64,000 bases of DNA from Chlorogloeopsis fritschii PCC 6912 (lineage in GTDB: Bacteria; Cyanobacteriota; Cyanobacteriia; Cyanobacteriales; Nostocaceae), in NCBI RefSeq assembly GCF_000317285.1, contig NZ_AJLN01000107.1:1-64000 (forward strand), given 5' to 3'. This document shows, one piece after another, positions 8,987 to 18,150 of the stretch. The translations under genes and the position numbers were made by a program. The notes beneath the pieces are model-generated. The model ran no database searches, was not told the origin of the DNA, and saw only the letters and a program-made list of their open reading frames with translations. The stretch's first letter is position 1. The number at the start of each line of letters is the position of its first letter.

Positions 8987-9783
8987 ATCTAGTTAATTAC
9001 AAAACCTTACCTTCAAATAAAAATCCATAACACCTAACATCTAAGAACTTTTCAATAACGTCTATTGATTTTTATTTATTTATTAACAGTGGCTAATTAT
9101 ACTCAAAAAATATATACTAAAATTACATTCTTCTTATTACTAACAATATTGATAATTAACATTGTCAATCATATTCTTATACAAAATATCGGACATTGTA
9201 GATTAAAGGCGTTAGTTTACACAAACTTTATAAAAAATACATTATTTTTTTATTGTAAATTTATTTAACTCAGAAAAATAATTCTGAAAGCTCATATTTT
9301 CTCAGTATTTTTATATAAATAATTTGACGATCACATTCTCTTCATAATTACATCTTAAAATATGTATGAAATAAATATGGCGATTTTAATTTATACATAA
9401 TTCACCATTAAAACAAACAAAATTGATGTTTTTCTGGTTTTTACTTTTGCCAAGAGATAATAGAGTCATCTGTGGCTATAATTCAGCATGATGAAGAAAA
9501 TATTCTGAATTTTGAATCCAAAATTCCTATTCAATTCACTATTAATAGTTGTATTATGGATAAAATATAGATTCCTGTAGTACTTAAAGTAAAAATCATC
9601 TGAAATTAGATAGAAATTATTCTAAAAATCTATCTGTGGTTTTACTGTTTTATTTACTGATAATATCTACAATCAGAGAATATCAGTAGAATCACCACCC
9701 AAGCCTTGCTATTTTCAAAAAAGGTGGTGAAAATCAGTAAAAACAAATATAAAGGCAAGCAGTGGATCATTGGAGAACAAGAG
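8987..9783. other. AT-rich intergenic region between divergent genes
   Basis: About 800 bp of very AT-rich DNA separates the propeller gene from the first glycosyltransferase. It should carry both promoters. The part from 9706 is in frame with the glycosyltransferase and could be coding if an earlier start is used. No RNA gene or repeat was recognised. Confidence 0.5.
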
Positions 9784-10962
9784 GTGAAAAGTAACCAAGA
9801 AAACGATACTTCAGTATCTGCATATATTCTTTGTGTGGGAGCAGGATGGTTTCCCAAAACACCCGGAGGGTTAGAAAGATATGTTTATGAACTGACTCAG
9901 AAATTAGCTGCAAATCAAGATCGCATTGAAATATGTGGAGTTGGTTTACCAGAATCTGAACCGAATTCGCAGATTAAATTAACTAACCTGGCTTCGCCAG
10001 ATGCTCCTATTTTGCAACGGCTGTGGTCTATTCGCAATAACTTCAAAAAAACAAGAGTGACTAAGCCAGATGCAATTAATTTGCATTTTGCATTATATAG
10101 TTTTCCGATTTTAGATTTGTTGCCCAAAGGAGTACCAATTACCTATAATTTTCACGGGCCTTGGGCATACGAGAGCAAGCAAGAGGTTGTTCATCAACAG
10201 ATCACTGTTTTGCTAAAACATCGGCTGATCGAAAAAAGCACTTATGATCGCAGCGATCGCTTTATCGTCCTCAGCAAAGCATTTGGTCAAATATTACACC
10301 AAAAATATCAAGTTCCCTGGGACAAAATCCACATTATTCCTGGTGGAGTCGATATTAATCGGTTTCAGACCAATTTATCACGACAAGAAGCTCGTGCTAA
10401 ATTAGGCTGGCCGCAAGATCGTCCGATTATTTTTACAACCCGCCGCTTGGTGTGCCGAGTTGGAATTGACAAGTTGCTGGAAGCCCTCGCAATTATTAAG
10501 CCAAGAATACCTGATTTTTTGCTGGCGATCGCCGGTCGCGGTCATATGCAACAAACGCTCCAAGAACAAGCAGCAGAACTAGGATTGAGCGATCGCGTCA
10601 AATTTTTAGGGTTTTTACCCGATGAGCAATTACCAATAGCTTATCAAGCAGCTGATGTAACTGTAATGCCTAGTCAGTCTTTTGAGGGTTTTGGATTGGC
10701 AATAGTCGAATCCCTCGCCTGTGGTACTCCCGTATTGTGTACTCCTGTAGGTGGTATGCCAGAAATTTTAGAACCATTTTCACCCCAGTTAATTACGTCT
10801 TCTACTGAAGCATCAGCTATTGCTGAAAGATTAGAACAAGTGCTGTTAAGGACAGTACCAATACCTTCAAGAGAAGACTGTTATCAATATGCAGTTGCTA
10901 ACTTTGACTGGCATAAAATAGCTCAATCAGTCAGAAAAGTTATGTTAGCATCACCGTTTTGA
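9784..10962 (+). CDS. Glycosyltransferase family 4 (GT-B fold)
   Basis: This is a sugar transferase using a nucleotide-sugar donor, probably building a polysaccharide or lipid-linked glycan at the cytoplasmic membrane face. Seen: N-terminal acceptor-side glycine motif PGGLERY, hinge PGGVDINRF, and the C-terminal donor motif EGFGLAIVESLACGTPV with the two Glu of the E-x7-E pattern, followed by GGMPEI. GTG at 9784 is chosen because GGAG lies 8 bp before it. In-frame GTG at 9724/9727 or TTG at 9706 would add up to 26 residues of basic, poorly structured sequence. Two more glycosyltransferases follow on the same strand. Confidence 0.85.
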   Translation: MKSNQENDTSVSAYILCVGAGWFPKTPGGLERYVYELTQKLAANQDRIEICGVGLPESEPNSQIKLTNLASPDAPILQRLWSIRNNFKKTRVTKPDAINLHFALYSFPILDLLPKGVPITYNFHGPWAYESKQEVVHQQITVLLKHRLIEKSTYDRSDRFIVLSKAFGQILHQKYQVPWDKIHIIPGGVDINRFQTNLSRQEARAKLGWPQDRPIIFTTRRLVCRVGIDKLLEALAIIKPRIPDFLLAIAGRGHMQQTLQEQAAELGLSDRVKFLGFLPDEQLPIAYQAADVTVMPSQSFEGFGLAIVESLACGTPVLCTPVGGMPEILEPFSPQLITSSTEASAIAERLEQVLLRTVPIPSREDCYQYAVANFDWHKIAQSVRKVMLASPF

Positions 10963-11290
10963 GTTGAAAATTAGCTCATGAGGTCAGGGAACAGAAATTG
11001 TTAATAAACGATTTAGGATTGCTATAGAAATTTTTTAATTACTCAGTAATTCGATGCTTCTTATACTTAAGCATAGTCAAAAATCATAAATTATTGAGTA
11101 TTAATTATCGTTCATAATTAATTCTAATAAAATTCATCCTGCCAAGAAAAAAAAATTGTGTATGGTAAAAGTGAATCGCAAATAATATTTTGAAAGTAAG
11201 GTCATGACAGACAATATAGCCTTACTTATCAAAAAAATTAACGTGAAAAATTTACCAAACTAAGAATTCTGGTTAGGAATGTAATTAGTT
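10963..11290. other. AT-rich intergenic region
   Basis: About 330 bp of AT-rich DNA lies between two glycosyltransferase genes on the same strand. No gene, terminator or clear repeat was recognised. Confidence 0.5.
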
Positions 11291-12151
11291 ATGAAATTAA
11301 GCGTGATCTTACCTTGTTTCAATGCAGAGAAAACGCTTGCCGTGCAACTAGAAGCACTAGCACAACAGGAATACTCTAAAGCTTGGGAAGTAGTTATTGC
11401 TGACAATGGTTCTTGCGATCGCACGTTAGCGATCGCTCATGAGTATTTAGCAAAATTACCAAACCTGCAAATTGTCGATGCCTCTTATAAACCAGGGGCT
11501 GCACACGCCCGCAATATTGGTGCACTTGTTGCTAGAGGAGAATATTTAGCATTTTGTGACGCTGACGACGAGGTTGCACCTGGTTGGGTAGCAGCAATGG
11601 GTGAGGCTCTATCTAAGTATGACCTTGTTGGAGGTCGAGATGAACACTGGAAGTTAAATGAGCCTTGGATAGTACAAGTTTTTGGATGCGAGGAAGGTAG
11701 TGGAATATATAATCATCCCTATTTACCAATGCTGAGTGGTAATAATTTGGGTGTCAAGCGTTTTCTACACGAAGCGATCGGCGGCTTTGATGAAACTTTA
11801 TTACAACTCGAAGATGTTGACTACTGCTGGAGACTGCAACAAGCTGGAGCAAAACCATATGAAGTCACAGACGCAGTTGTTCATTTTCGGCTCCGTACCA
11901 GCACTATGAGTATATGCGATCGTGCATGGAAGATGGGTTGCCAAGAAGCTGTGTTGTATAAAAAACATCGACCAATAGGAATGCCTCAATTGATATCATG
12001 GAAAACCCTACTCAAAACAGGGGTAATGTTGCCTTTACGCCTGCTGCTACAAGTCCGTAACAAAGTTACCTTAGTTCAATGTTTAATGGAGTTGGCATGG
12101 CGGGGCGGGCAATTGCGGGGTTGTATTAAATATGGCTATCTGCCGTTTTAG
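11291..12151 (+). CDS. Glycosyltransferase family 2 (GT-A fold)
   Basis: This 286-residue GT-A enzyme starts with the classical SVILPCFNAEKTL nucleotide-binding strand and has a DXD-type metal site in FCDADDE near residue 95. An acceptor/catalytic motif LEDVDYCWRLQQAG follows near residue 180. It has no obvious membrane segment, so it probably acts in the cytoplasm on a membrane-linked acceptor. It lies between two GT4-type genes on the same strand, suggesting a small glycan-assembly cluster, although each gap is over 190 bp. The sugar specificity cannot be read from the sequence. Confidence 0.88.
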   Translation: MKLSVILPCFNAEKTLAVQLEALAQQEYSKAWEVVIADNGSCDRTLAIAHEYLAKLPNLQIVDASYKPGAAHARNIGALVARGEYLAFCDADDEVAPGWVAAMGEALSKYDLVGGRDEHWKLNEPWIVQVFGCEEGSGIYNHPYLPMLSGNNLGVKRFLHEAIGGFDETLLQLEDVDYCWRLQQAGAKPYEVTDAVVHFRLRTSTMSICDRAWKMGCQEAVLYKKHRPIGMPQLISWKTLLKTGVMLPLRLLLQVRNKVTLVQCLMELAWRGGQLRGCIKYGYLPF

Positions 12152-12230
12152 ATTATTAGGCGTAAAACATTAAATAGGTAGGCAAGAATAAAAGCAACTA
12201 AGTTAAGGAATGTAAAATGATTGGAAGTAC

Positions 12231-12287
12231 GGGCGGGTTTTAACAACAATCTTTTTAGGATGATGAAATATCTAAATAAACCCGCCC
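12231..12287. repeat. Inverted repeat GGGCGGGTTT ... AAACCCGCCC
   Basis: Perfect 10-bp arms at 12231-12240 and 12278-12287 are separated by 37 bp. AAACCCGCCC also occurs near 19384 and 21233, so this is a dispersed element family. Confidence 0.6.
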
Positions 12288-12345
12288 CTACCAATGACTA
12301 ATGACAACCTTAATTAGTTAACTTTATTTTTACCAACCTACATAA

Positions 12346-13488
12346 ATGAAAATACTTTTTTTAGATCAAAGCGGTAAACCCGGTGGTGCAGAACTCTGCT
12401 TGATAGACATTGCCAAACCTTATCAAGATACTTGTCTAGTTGGTTTATTTGCCGATGGTTCATTTAAAACATTGCTAGAAGAAAATCATATCCCAGTTCA
12501 GGTTTTAACAACTCAAGCCATACAAGTTCGTAAGGAAAGCTCCCTGCTCAAAGGATTGGGAAGTATCGGGCAACTTCTACCGTTAATTGTTAAAGTTACA
12601 CAAATAGCTCGTAAATATGATTTTATCTATGCCAATACACAAAAAGCATTAGTTGTCGGGGCAGTAGCTAGTTTTTTCAGCCGCCGTCCTCTAGTTTATC
12701 ATTTACATGATATTCTTACGCTGGAGCATTTTAGCCAGATTAACCGTCGCATTGCTGTCACGGCTGCAAATCGTTTTTCCTCATTAGTAATTGCTAATTC
12801 CCAAGCTAGTAAAATAGCTTTTTTGGAAGCGGGAGGACGCGCAGATATCACCGAAATTGTCTACAACGGTTTTAATCCAAAAAATTATCTAACCGATAGT
12901 TCTGTTGTTAATCAAATCCGAGAAACACTAGAACTAAATGGGAAATTTGTAGTTGGACATTTTAGCCGTCTTGCTCCTTGGAAAGGACAGCATATATTAA
13001 TAGAAGCCCTAACTCAATGTCCTGAACAAGTAACAGTAATTTTAGTAGGTGATGCCCTATTCGGCGAGCAAGATTACGTCCAGCAATTGCACCAACTAGT
13101 CGCTACCCTGAAACTAGAAAACCGAGTTAAATTTTTAGGATTTCGCTCAGACATTCCTCAATTAATGGCAGCTTGTGATTTAGTGGCGCATACTTCTACA
13201 GCTCCAGAACCTTTTGGTAGGGTAATTGTAGAAGCTATGCTCTGTGGCAGACCTGTAGTAGCAGCTGCATCAGGTGGTGCATTGGAATTAGTAGAACACG
13301 GTGTTAATGGTTTTTTAGTTACACCAGGAAAACCCCAAGAACTTGCACAAGTAATTACTGCTTGTCTTGGCAATTCCCATGAGACTGAAGCGATCGCCAA
13401 ATGTGGACAGACAATCGCCAGTCAACGTTTTGATGTGGAAAACATCAATCAGCAAATAGCCCAACTACTGTTAGGTATTGGGGATTAG
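12346..13488 (+). CDS. Glycosyltransferase family 4 (GT-B fold)
   Basis: This is a 380-residue GT4-type transferase. The N-terminal Rossmann half begins with ILFLDQSGKPGGAELCLID, which contains the family glycine loop. The C-terminal half has GHFSRLAPWKGQHILIEAL and the donor-binding motif PEPFGRVIVEAMLCGRPVV, with Glu residues seven apart, followed by GGALELVEHGVNGFLV. The full-length domain architecture is intact. It is third in the glycosyltransferase group, about 195 bp behind the GT2 gene. It probably contributes to exopolysaccharide or lipopolysaccharide synthesis, but the product cannot be named. Confidence 0.88.
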   Translation: MKILFLDQSGKPGGAELCLIDIAKPYQDTCLVGLFADGSFKTLLEENHIPVQVLTTQAIQVRKESSLLKGLGSIGQLLPLIVKVTQIARKYDFIYANTQKALVVGAVASFFSRRPLVYHLHDILTLEHFSQINRRIAVTAANRFSSLVIANSQASKIAFLEAGGRADITEIVYNGFNPKNYLTDSSVVNQIRETLELNGKFVVGHFSRLAPWKGQHILIEALTQCPEQVTVILVGDALFGEQDYVQQLHQLVATLKLENRVKFLGFRSDIPQLMAACDLVAHTSTAPEPFGRVIVEAMLCGRPVVAAASGGALELVEHGVNGFLVTPGKPQELAQVITACLGNSHETEAIAKCGQTIASQRFDVENINQQIAQLLLGIGD

Positions 13489-13567
13489 TGATTGGGATTG
13501 GGAAAAGGACACGGAGATGGGGGGACAAGGAGAAGAATTCTTCCCCTCTTTCCGTCTGCTCCTCTTC

Positions 13568-13595
13568 CTAGTCCCTAGTCCCTAGTCCCTAGTCC
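13568..13595. repeat. Four perfect tandem copies of heptamer CTAGTCC
   Basis: CTAGTCC is repeated four times exactly and followed by a degenerate copy, between convergent genes. This is an STRR-type heptamer array as known from heterocystous cyanobacteria. Confidence 0.85.
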
Positions 13596-13610
13596 CCAGT
13601 ACCGAGTTCC

Positions 13611-14468
13611 CTAAGCATTTGCTGGTTGAGCAGCTACAGGAGCATTTGCCATAGACTGCTGACCATTTAGAATTGGTTTGCGGGTTTTTAAGTCAAATTT
13701 ATATCCATGGGGCAAAATATGAAGTCTTGCTCCGCATATTGCCAAGGGTTCATCTCTCAAAATTTCTTCAACGTTACTGTGTATAACCTCTGATTCATCA
13801 ACGATAGTGACAGAGCCTTCTCCAATCACTTCAATCTGGCTATCAGTAACAACCATAGCGGTATTTTCATCAATACCGAAGCCTAAAACGGCAGGCTGCT
13901 GTGCCAAAGCAGAAATTAAGCGCCCCAAGCGCCCACGTTGTGAGAAATGTTGGTCAATTACCACCCCAGGCAGAAAAGCCATACCGGGGCCCATATCGAC
14001 AATTTCAATACGAGGATTTGTTTCGGAATCGCCTTCCACAATCATCACGTCTGGCATCACTGCCGCTCCCGCGCTCGTGCCTCCGATCACCGCACCTTCC
14101 GAAAAGCGCTTGTGAATCGCTGCATCGAGTTCGGTATCCTTAAGAATACTAGTAATGCGAGCTTGATCGCCACCAGTAAAAAATATTCCGGTTGCCTTCC
14201 TCACTGCTTCTAAAGCAGTAGATGAAGAGGCATCTTCACGAGTTTCTGTATCAACTATGCGCACCTCCTCTGCTCCTAAACGCTCGAAAACTCTAATATA
14301 ATTTTCTCCTACGTCTCTAGGTAGCTCTGTTGCTGCCGTCATAATTACAATTCGCGCCTTTGTACCCCCAGATCGGCGCACAAACTCCCGTAGAATTTGG
14401 CAATCTCCCTCTTTATCTTCCGCTCCCCCAATAATTACTAACTGCCGCTTGCTTCCATCCCCTGCCAT
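13611..14468 (-). CDS. cphB: Cyanophycinase (serine exopeptidase of cyanophycin)
   Basis: The enzyme cuts the nitrogen-storage polymer cyanophycin to beta-aspartyl-arginine dipeptides in the cytoplasm. The 285-residue protein has the nucleophile Ser132 in GGTSAGAAV, His174 in IDQHFSQRGR and Glu201 in GIDENTAM. These positions agree with the triad I recall for the Synechocystis enzyme, so it should be active. The C-terminal tail after residue 270 is Ala/Gln-rich. The ATG at 14468 is preceded by GGAGGC. A perfect hairpin lies about 60 bp upstream of the start. The cyanophycin synthetase-like gene cphA2 begins 1.6 kb away in the opposite direction. Confidence 0.95.
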   Translation of the reverse strand: MAGDGSKRQLVIIGGAEDKEGDCQILREFVRRSGGTKARIVIMTAATELPRDVGENYIRVFERLGAEEVRIVDTETREDASSSTALEAVRKATGIFFTGGDQARITSILKDTELDAAIHKRFSEGAVIGGTSAGAAVMPDVMIVEGDSETNPRIEIVDMGPGMAFLPGVVIDQHFSQRGRLGRLISALAQQPAVLGFGIDENTAMVVTDSQIEVIGEGSVTIVDESEVIHSNVEEILRDEPLAICGARLHILPHGYKFDLKTRKPILNGQQSMANAPVAAQPANA

Positions 14469-14530
14469 AGTGCCTCCGATTGTGAGTTAATATTAGGAAA
14501 ACATGACAATTAAATGTATAAAAACATCTC

Positions 14531-14547
14531 TTTGGTCGAAGACCAAA
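14531..14547. promoter_or_regulatory. Perfect hairpin TTTGGTC-GAA-GACCAAA upstream of cphB
   Basis: Two exact 7-bp arms around a GAA loop sit 63 bp upstream of the cyanophycinase start. It could be an operator or an RNA hairpin in the 5' leader. No known regulator site is recognised. Confidence 0.4.
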
Positions 14548-15446
14548 TGTTGACGATTTTTACAGTATTTGAAAATTTACATCTGTCTTGAAAGAGGGTT
14601 AAAAGGGAGCTAACGAAGCACACCCGTAACCCATCTGTATGTATCTGTGTCTATCTGTGTGTATCGGTGGTCGATTTTTCATGCCCTGATTGTGGGCAGT
14701 CGCCCATGAGAGTCTTGCACCAGTCCTAACTGCCTGGAGACAGTGCCTCGAAAACCTCGTGGCTAGGTTTAATCTGGTAACGAGAACCAGAAACAAGATA
14801 TACTTACCTAATTAGCAGTGTTCCACAACTGCATAAGAACTTAGGTAAGTGATTGTAGAAATTAGGGGAATACTAATTAAATACTGACAACAATACACCC
14901 CTATATTTTTCTCAGCCAAAAGATCATTTTTCTACTTTATATTTTTACGGTTGTTTTTTAATCGAGTTATTTATACATCTAAAATTTCACCAACCGTAAT
15001 TATAATTAATACTCCTATTTTTTAATTTCTATATTTTCTATTTTTTATTTTTATATACTTATTGCTATTATCGCATCATTCTTATGATATATTTATATTG
15101 TTTCTTCTGACAGTTAATTTTGATAGTTGGGAATATAAATGGGTAAATCTAATTCTTAAAATATATCTAATTAATTAGAGATTTTTTGAAAAAAATATGT
15201 ATTTATGAGAATTTCCTGCCAGATATCCGACTTTTTGAGAGGTCGAATATCTGTGTATTTCTTGAATAAGAATACAGAATTTAGAAGTTACAATGAAGAA
15301 TTTTTTCTGGCTTTTGACTTCTGGCTTCTATTTAGATAAAAAAATACTCTCGATGAAAAATATACTAAGCGAGAGTAAAATATAAAAATTTTTATTCAAC
15401 CGTGATTGTTAAATCATACTTCAAACGTAAAAAATAAAAAATTTTG
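14548..15446. other. Long intergenic region upstream of cphB
   Basis: About 900 bp without a credible gene. It holds one half of a dispersed ATCTGTG-rich repeat (14631-14682), a degenerate copy of the palindrome found intact at 29404-29434 (here 14756-14784), and about 600 bp of strongly AT-rich DNA. A 65-codon reading frame at 14599-14796 on the minus strand overlaps these repeats and is not credible. Confidence 0.5.
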
Positions 15447-15650
15447 CTAATTTGTCTGGTTGTTGAAAAGTAGATTTACTAAAAAAGAATGGGCTTCTTC
15501 CAATGGAAAATGTCTGGGTTTACCTTGGAATACAATCTGAAACTCGTTTTTATCTGGGCCATCTCCATAACCAGAAATGAGTTTACGGTGAAAAGCTTCC
15601 TCAGCAAGGTGGCGAACTTCATTTCTGAGAGCAGCCTGGGTAATATGCAT
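15447..15650 (-). CDS. Small conserved-looking protein, unknown function
   Basis: This 67-residue soluble protein contains the phrases AALRNEVRHLAEEAFHRKLI and GYGDGPDKNEFQIVFQGKP followed by PLEEAHSFL. The composition is balanced and protein-like, unlike the alternative frame on the same strand (15479-15718), which looks like a shadow. I recall similar short cyanobacterial proteins but no function. It stands alone, in the same orientation as cphB, with a long AT-rich leader. There are no Cys clusters, membrane segments or catalytic signature. Confidence 0.6.
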   Translation of the reverse strand: MHITQAALRNEVRHLAEEAFHRKLISGYGDGPDKNEFQIVFQGKPRHFPLEEAHSFLVNLLFNNQTN

Positions 15651-16085
15651 ACTTTGCTGTCTCCTAAAAATTTTTGCGTATTTTTATTTATATAAATTTT
15701 GGCATCATATTGCACCATTCAAAAGTTATATCTTTATGAGACTGACATTTAACTTTGATCAAGAAAAAAGTTGAGTGCCTCAGTTGTTAAGAGCCAGAAT
15801 AATTTACCAATTCTGTATTCAGAGTTCATATTAACTTCAGTACCAGTACTTAGGCTGATTGGGTGAGGAAGATTCTATACAGCTTGAATATACCTTTAGA
15901 TAGCTAAAAAATTCTATCAATAGGATTAAACTGATACAGATAAATAATGATTCAATGCTCAAGTAAACTGCAAGGCAATTGCTTACAGTCCCATACTTAC
16001 TTTAATAAATTTATAGACAGTAAATCTGGAGCAAAGTAAACCAGCATACTGATACCAGGGTGTTTCGTTAAAGGTATATATTCTA
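15651..16085. other. Divergent intergenic region upstream of cphA2
   Basis: About 435 bp of AT-rich DNA lies between a small minus-strand gene and cphA2. A GTA-N8-TAC motif lies 36 bp before the cphA2 start. No gene or RNA was recognised. Confidence 0.5.
16036..16049 (+). promoter_or_regulatory. Candidate NtcA-type site GTA-N8-TAC upstream of cphA2
   Basis: The sequence fits GTA-N8-TAC exactly, the consensus of the nitrogen regulator NtcA. Spacing to the nearest TAN3T box (16077-16082) is 27 bp instead of the usual about 22, and the start codon follows at 16086, so it may be a chance match. It is noted because CphA2 is a nitrogen-storage enzyme. Confidence 0.3.
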
Positions 16086-17996
16086 ATGATTCAACAGAAA
16101 AGCACTGATACAGTCCGGGTTAATGCTAGAAAAACCGATGCTTTTGATATCTTCAACTTCAAGCATTATATTGGGCCAAACCCCTACTTAGATACAGGAG
16201 CATTAGTATTTGATTTTAATTTGACTGAGAATTGGCGACCTCTACCTATAGAAGATTATGTATCAATTATTAGCGATCGCTACCCACACTTAAGCAACCA
16301 AACCTACGAATCCTACGCCCAGCTATTTGCCTGCACCGTAGCGGAAGTGGGAAAGTTGGATATGGATTTGCACCTAGATCGCTGGAGCATCAAACCGAAT
16401 GGTAAATACGTAAAAATTGCCGTGCAATCGCTACACGAAGCCACAACACGAGCTGTAGTTTACTTTGTTTGGGATTGGTTTGAAGCGATTACTCAAGAAG
16501 AAGACATTGTCTTTGAACAACAATTACGAGTGCTGCAAAGAAGATTCCGGCAGTCTGTTTACGGAGGGCCAACAATTTACGCCTTATTGCGAACAGCTCA
16601 TCAAAAAGGTATTCCCACCTTCTATCTGTGGGAAGAAGGATTAATGCAGTACGGTTATGGGAAAAAACAAGTTCGTGGTATAGCAACGACATTTGATGGC
16701 GATAGTCATTTAGATTCTGACTTTACTACCCGCAAAGATGACTGCAAAGCATTTTTAGGAACCTTGGGTTTTCCGGTACCCAAGGGTGATATAGTTGTTT
16801 CTGAAAAAGAAGCTTTTGCTGTAGCAAGAAAAATCGGCTATCCAGTTGCGGTTAAACCTGTAATCGGTCATAAAGGAATTGGTGTCACTGCCGATATTCA
16901 AGACGAAGATGAACTAGAATCTGCTTTTAGGAGAGCGGTTGAGGCTATTCCAGAAAACGAGCGAATTCGGATTATTGTCGAAAAAAGTATTCGCGGTAAG
17001 GATTATCGTTTATTATGCGTCAACGGTAGATTTGTTGCAGCTACCGAACGCCGCCCCGCATCCATTGTAGGTGATGGATATTCAACGATTGACGAGTTAA
17101 TCGAACGAGAAAATCGAAAACCCGCTCGCTTAGATACACCTACCTCGCCCATGAGTAGAATTCAGCGCGACGAGGCGATGGAACTTTACCTTGAAGAACA
17201 GGGTTTTTCATTAGACAGCATTATTGAAAGAGATCGTACTGTTTATCTGCGCAAAGTTGCCAATCTCTCGGCAGGTGGTGTGAGCATTGATGCAACTCGT
17301 ACTCTTCATCCCGACAATATTGTTTTGGCGCAAGACGTTGCCCAACATTTTCGGTTAGTTTGCTTGGGCATTGATGTAATAGCTGAAAATCTTGCCCAAT
17401 CTTGGAAAGAAAGTAGCTTTGCAATTTTGGAAATCAACGCTGCTCCTGGTGTTTTGATGCATCTTAATCCTGCTGTTGGTGAAAGCGTAGATGTGCCTTC
17501 CTATATTTTGGAAACCTTTTTTGAAACAGGTGCTGACGCCAGGATACCAATTATTACCTTTAACCAAATCTCAGTTCACGAACTTCAAGAAACTATTGAC
17601 CATATTTTGTCACTGCATCCAGACTGGACGATAGGTGCTATCTGTGGTGATGGAGTTTTTATTAATCGGTCAAAAAAATTTTTGCATCAGGATTACAATA
17701 GCAACGTCCAAACTTTGTTACGCAATCCCAAGTTGGACTTGTTGATTGCTGAGTATGAGCAAGACACCCTGGAACAAGAAGGTATGTTTTACTACGGTAG
17801 CAATATGGTGGTTCTGAATAATCCCACTGAAATTGAGATGATGTTGGTACGGGATGTTATTGATGGCTCAACTGTAGTGATTAAAAAAGAAGATAATATT
17901 TTCATTCAACGCCAAGGTTTGATAGAAGAGTACACACTCGGAGAAGATGAACCGTTTACAAGAGTTTATTTGAAAGAAATTAATACGGTTTTGTGA
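16086..17996 (+). CDS. cphA2: Short cyanophycin synthetase CphA2 (ATP-grasp ligase)
   Basis: The 636-residue protein matches the first two thirds of cyanophycin synthetase: an N-terminal domain (1-160), the YGYGKKQVRGIATTFDGDS linker, and an ATP-grasp domain (about 220-490) with YPVAVKPVIGHKGIGV, DYRLLCVNGRFVAATERRPA and FAILEINAAPGVLMH. Canonical CphA is about 870-900 residues and has a full Mur-ligase-like half. Here only about 140 residues follow the ATP-grasp, with no Mur-type P-loop seen. That is the layout described for CphA2 of nitrogen-fixing cyanobacteria, which joins beta-aspartyl-arginine dipeptides into cyanophycin. CphB, whose product is that dipeptide, is encoded 1.6 kb upstream. 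A candidate NtcA site precedes the gene. Confidence 0.88.
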   Translation: MIQQKSTDTVRVNARKTDAFDIFNFKHYIGPNPYLDTGALVFDFNLTENWRPLPIEDYVSIISDRYPHLSNQTYESYAQLFACTVAEVGKLDMDLHLDRWSIKPNGKYVKIAVQSLHEATTRAVVYFVWDWFEAITQEEDIVFEQQLRVLQRRFRQSVYGGPTIYALLRTAHQKGIPTFYLWEEGLMQYGYGKKQVRGIATTFDGDSHLDSDFTTRKDDCKAFLGTLGFPVPKGDIVVSEKEAFAVARKIGYPVAVKPVIGHKGIGVTADIQDEDELESAFRRAVEAIPENERIRIIVEKSIRGKDYRLLCVNGRFVAATERRPASIVGDGYSTIDELIERENRKPARLDTPTSPMSRIQRDEAMELYLEEQGFSLDSIIERDRTVYLRKVANLSAGGVSIDATRTLHPDNIVLAQDVAQHFRLVCLGIDVIAENLAQSWKESSFAILEINAAPGVLMHLNPAVGESVDVPSYILETFFETGADARIPIITFNQISVHELQETIDHILSLHPDWTIGAICGDGVFINRSKKFLHQDYNSNVQTLLRNPKLDLLIAEYEQDTLEQEGMFYYGSNMVVLNNPTEIEMMLVRDVIDGSTVVIKKEDNIFIQRQGLIEEYTLGEDEPFTRVYLKEINTVL

Positions 17997-18150
17997 GCGA
18001 GAACAGAGTGTGGGCAAGCCCCCCCTACCCCCTTCTTCTTGACGTGAAGGTGCTTGTCTTGCAAACTTGTTTTGCGCTCCTCGCAGGTTTTAACCGACAG
18101 GAAGCGCATCGGCAATAATTTATTCACGATCGTTTTGGGGACTATCAAAA

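Noticed and set aside
14599-14796. 65-codon minus-strand frame
   Set aside because: It overlaps dispersed repeats and has biased composition, with no ribosome-binding site.
15479-15718. 79-codon minus-strand frame
   Set aside because: It overlaps the more protein-like 67-residue frame at 15447-15650 on the same strand. Only one can be real and the latter looks conserved.
16086-17996. Possibility that cphA2 is a truncated pseudogene of full-length cyanophycin synthetase
   Set aside because: Length and layout agree with the described CphA2 type, the ATP-grasp motifs are intact and the frame is open throughout.
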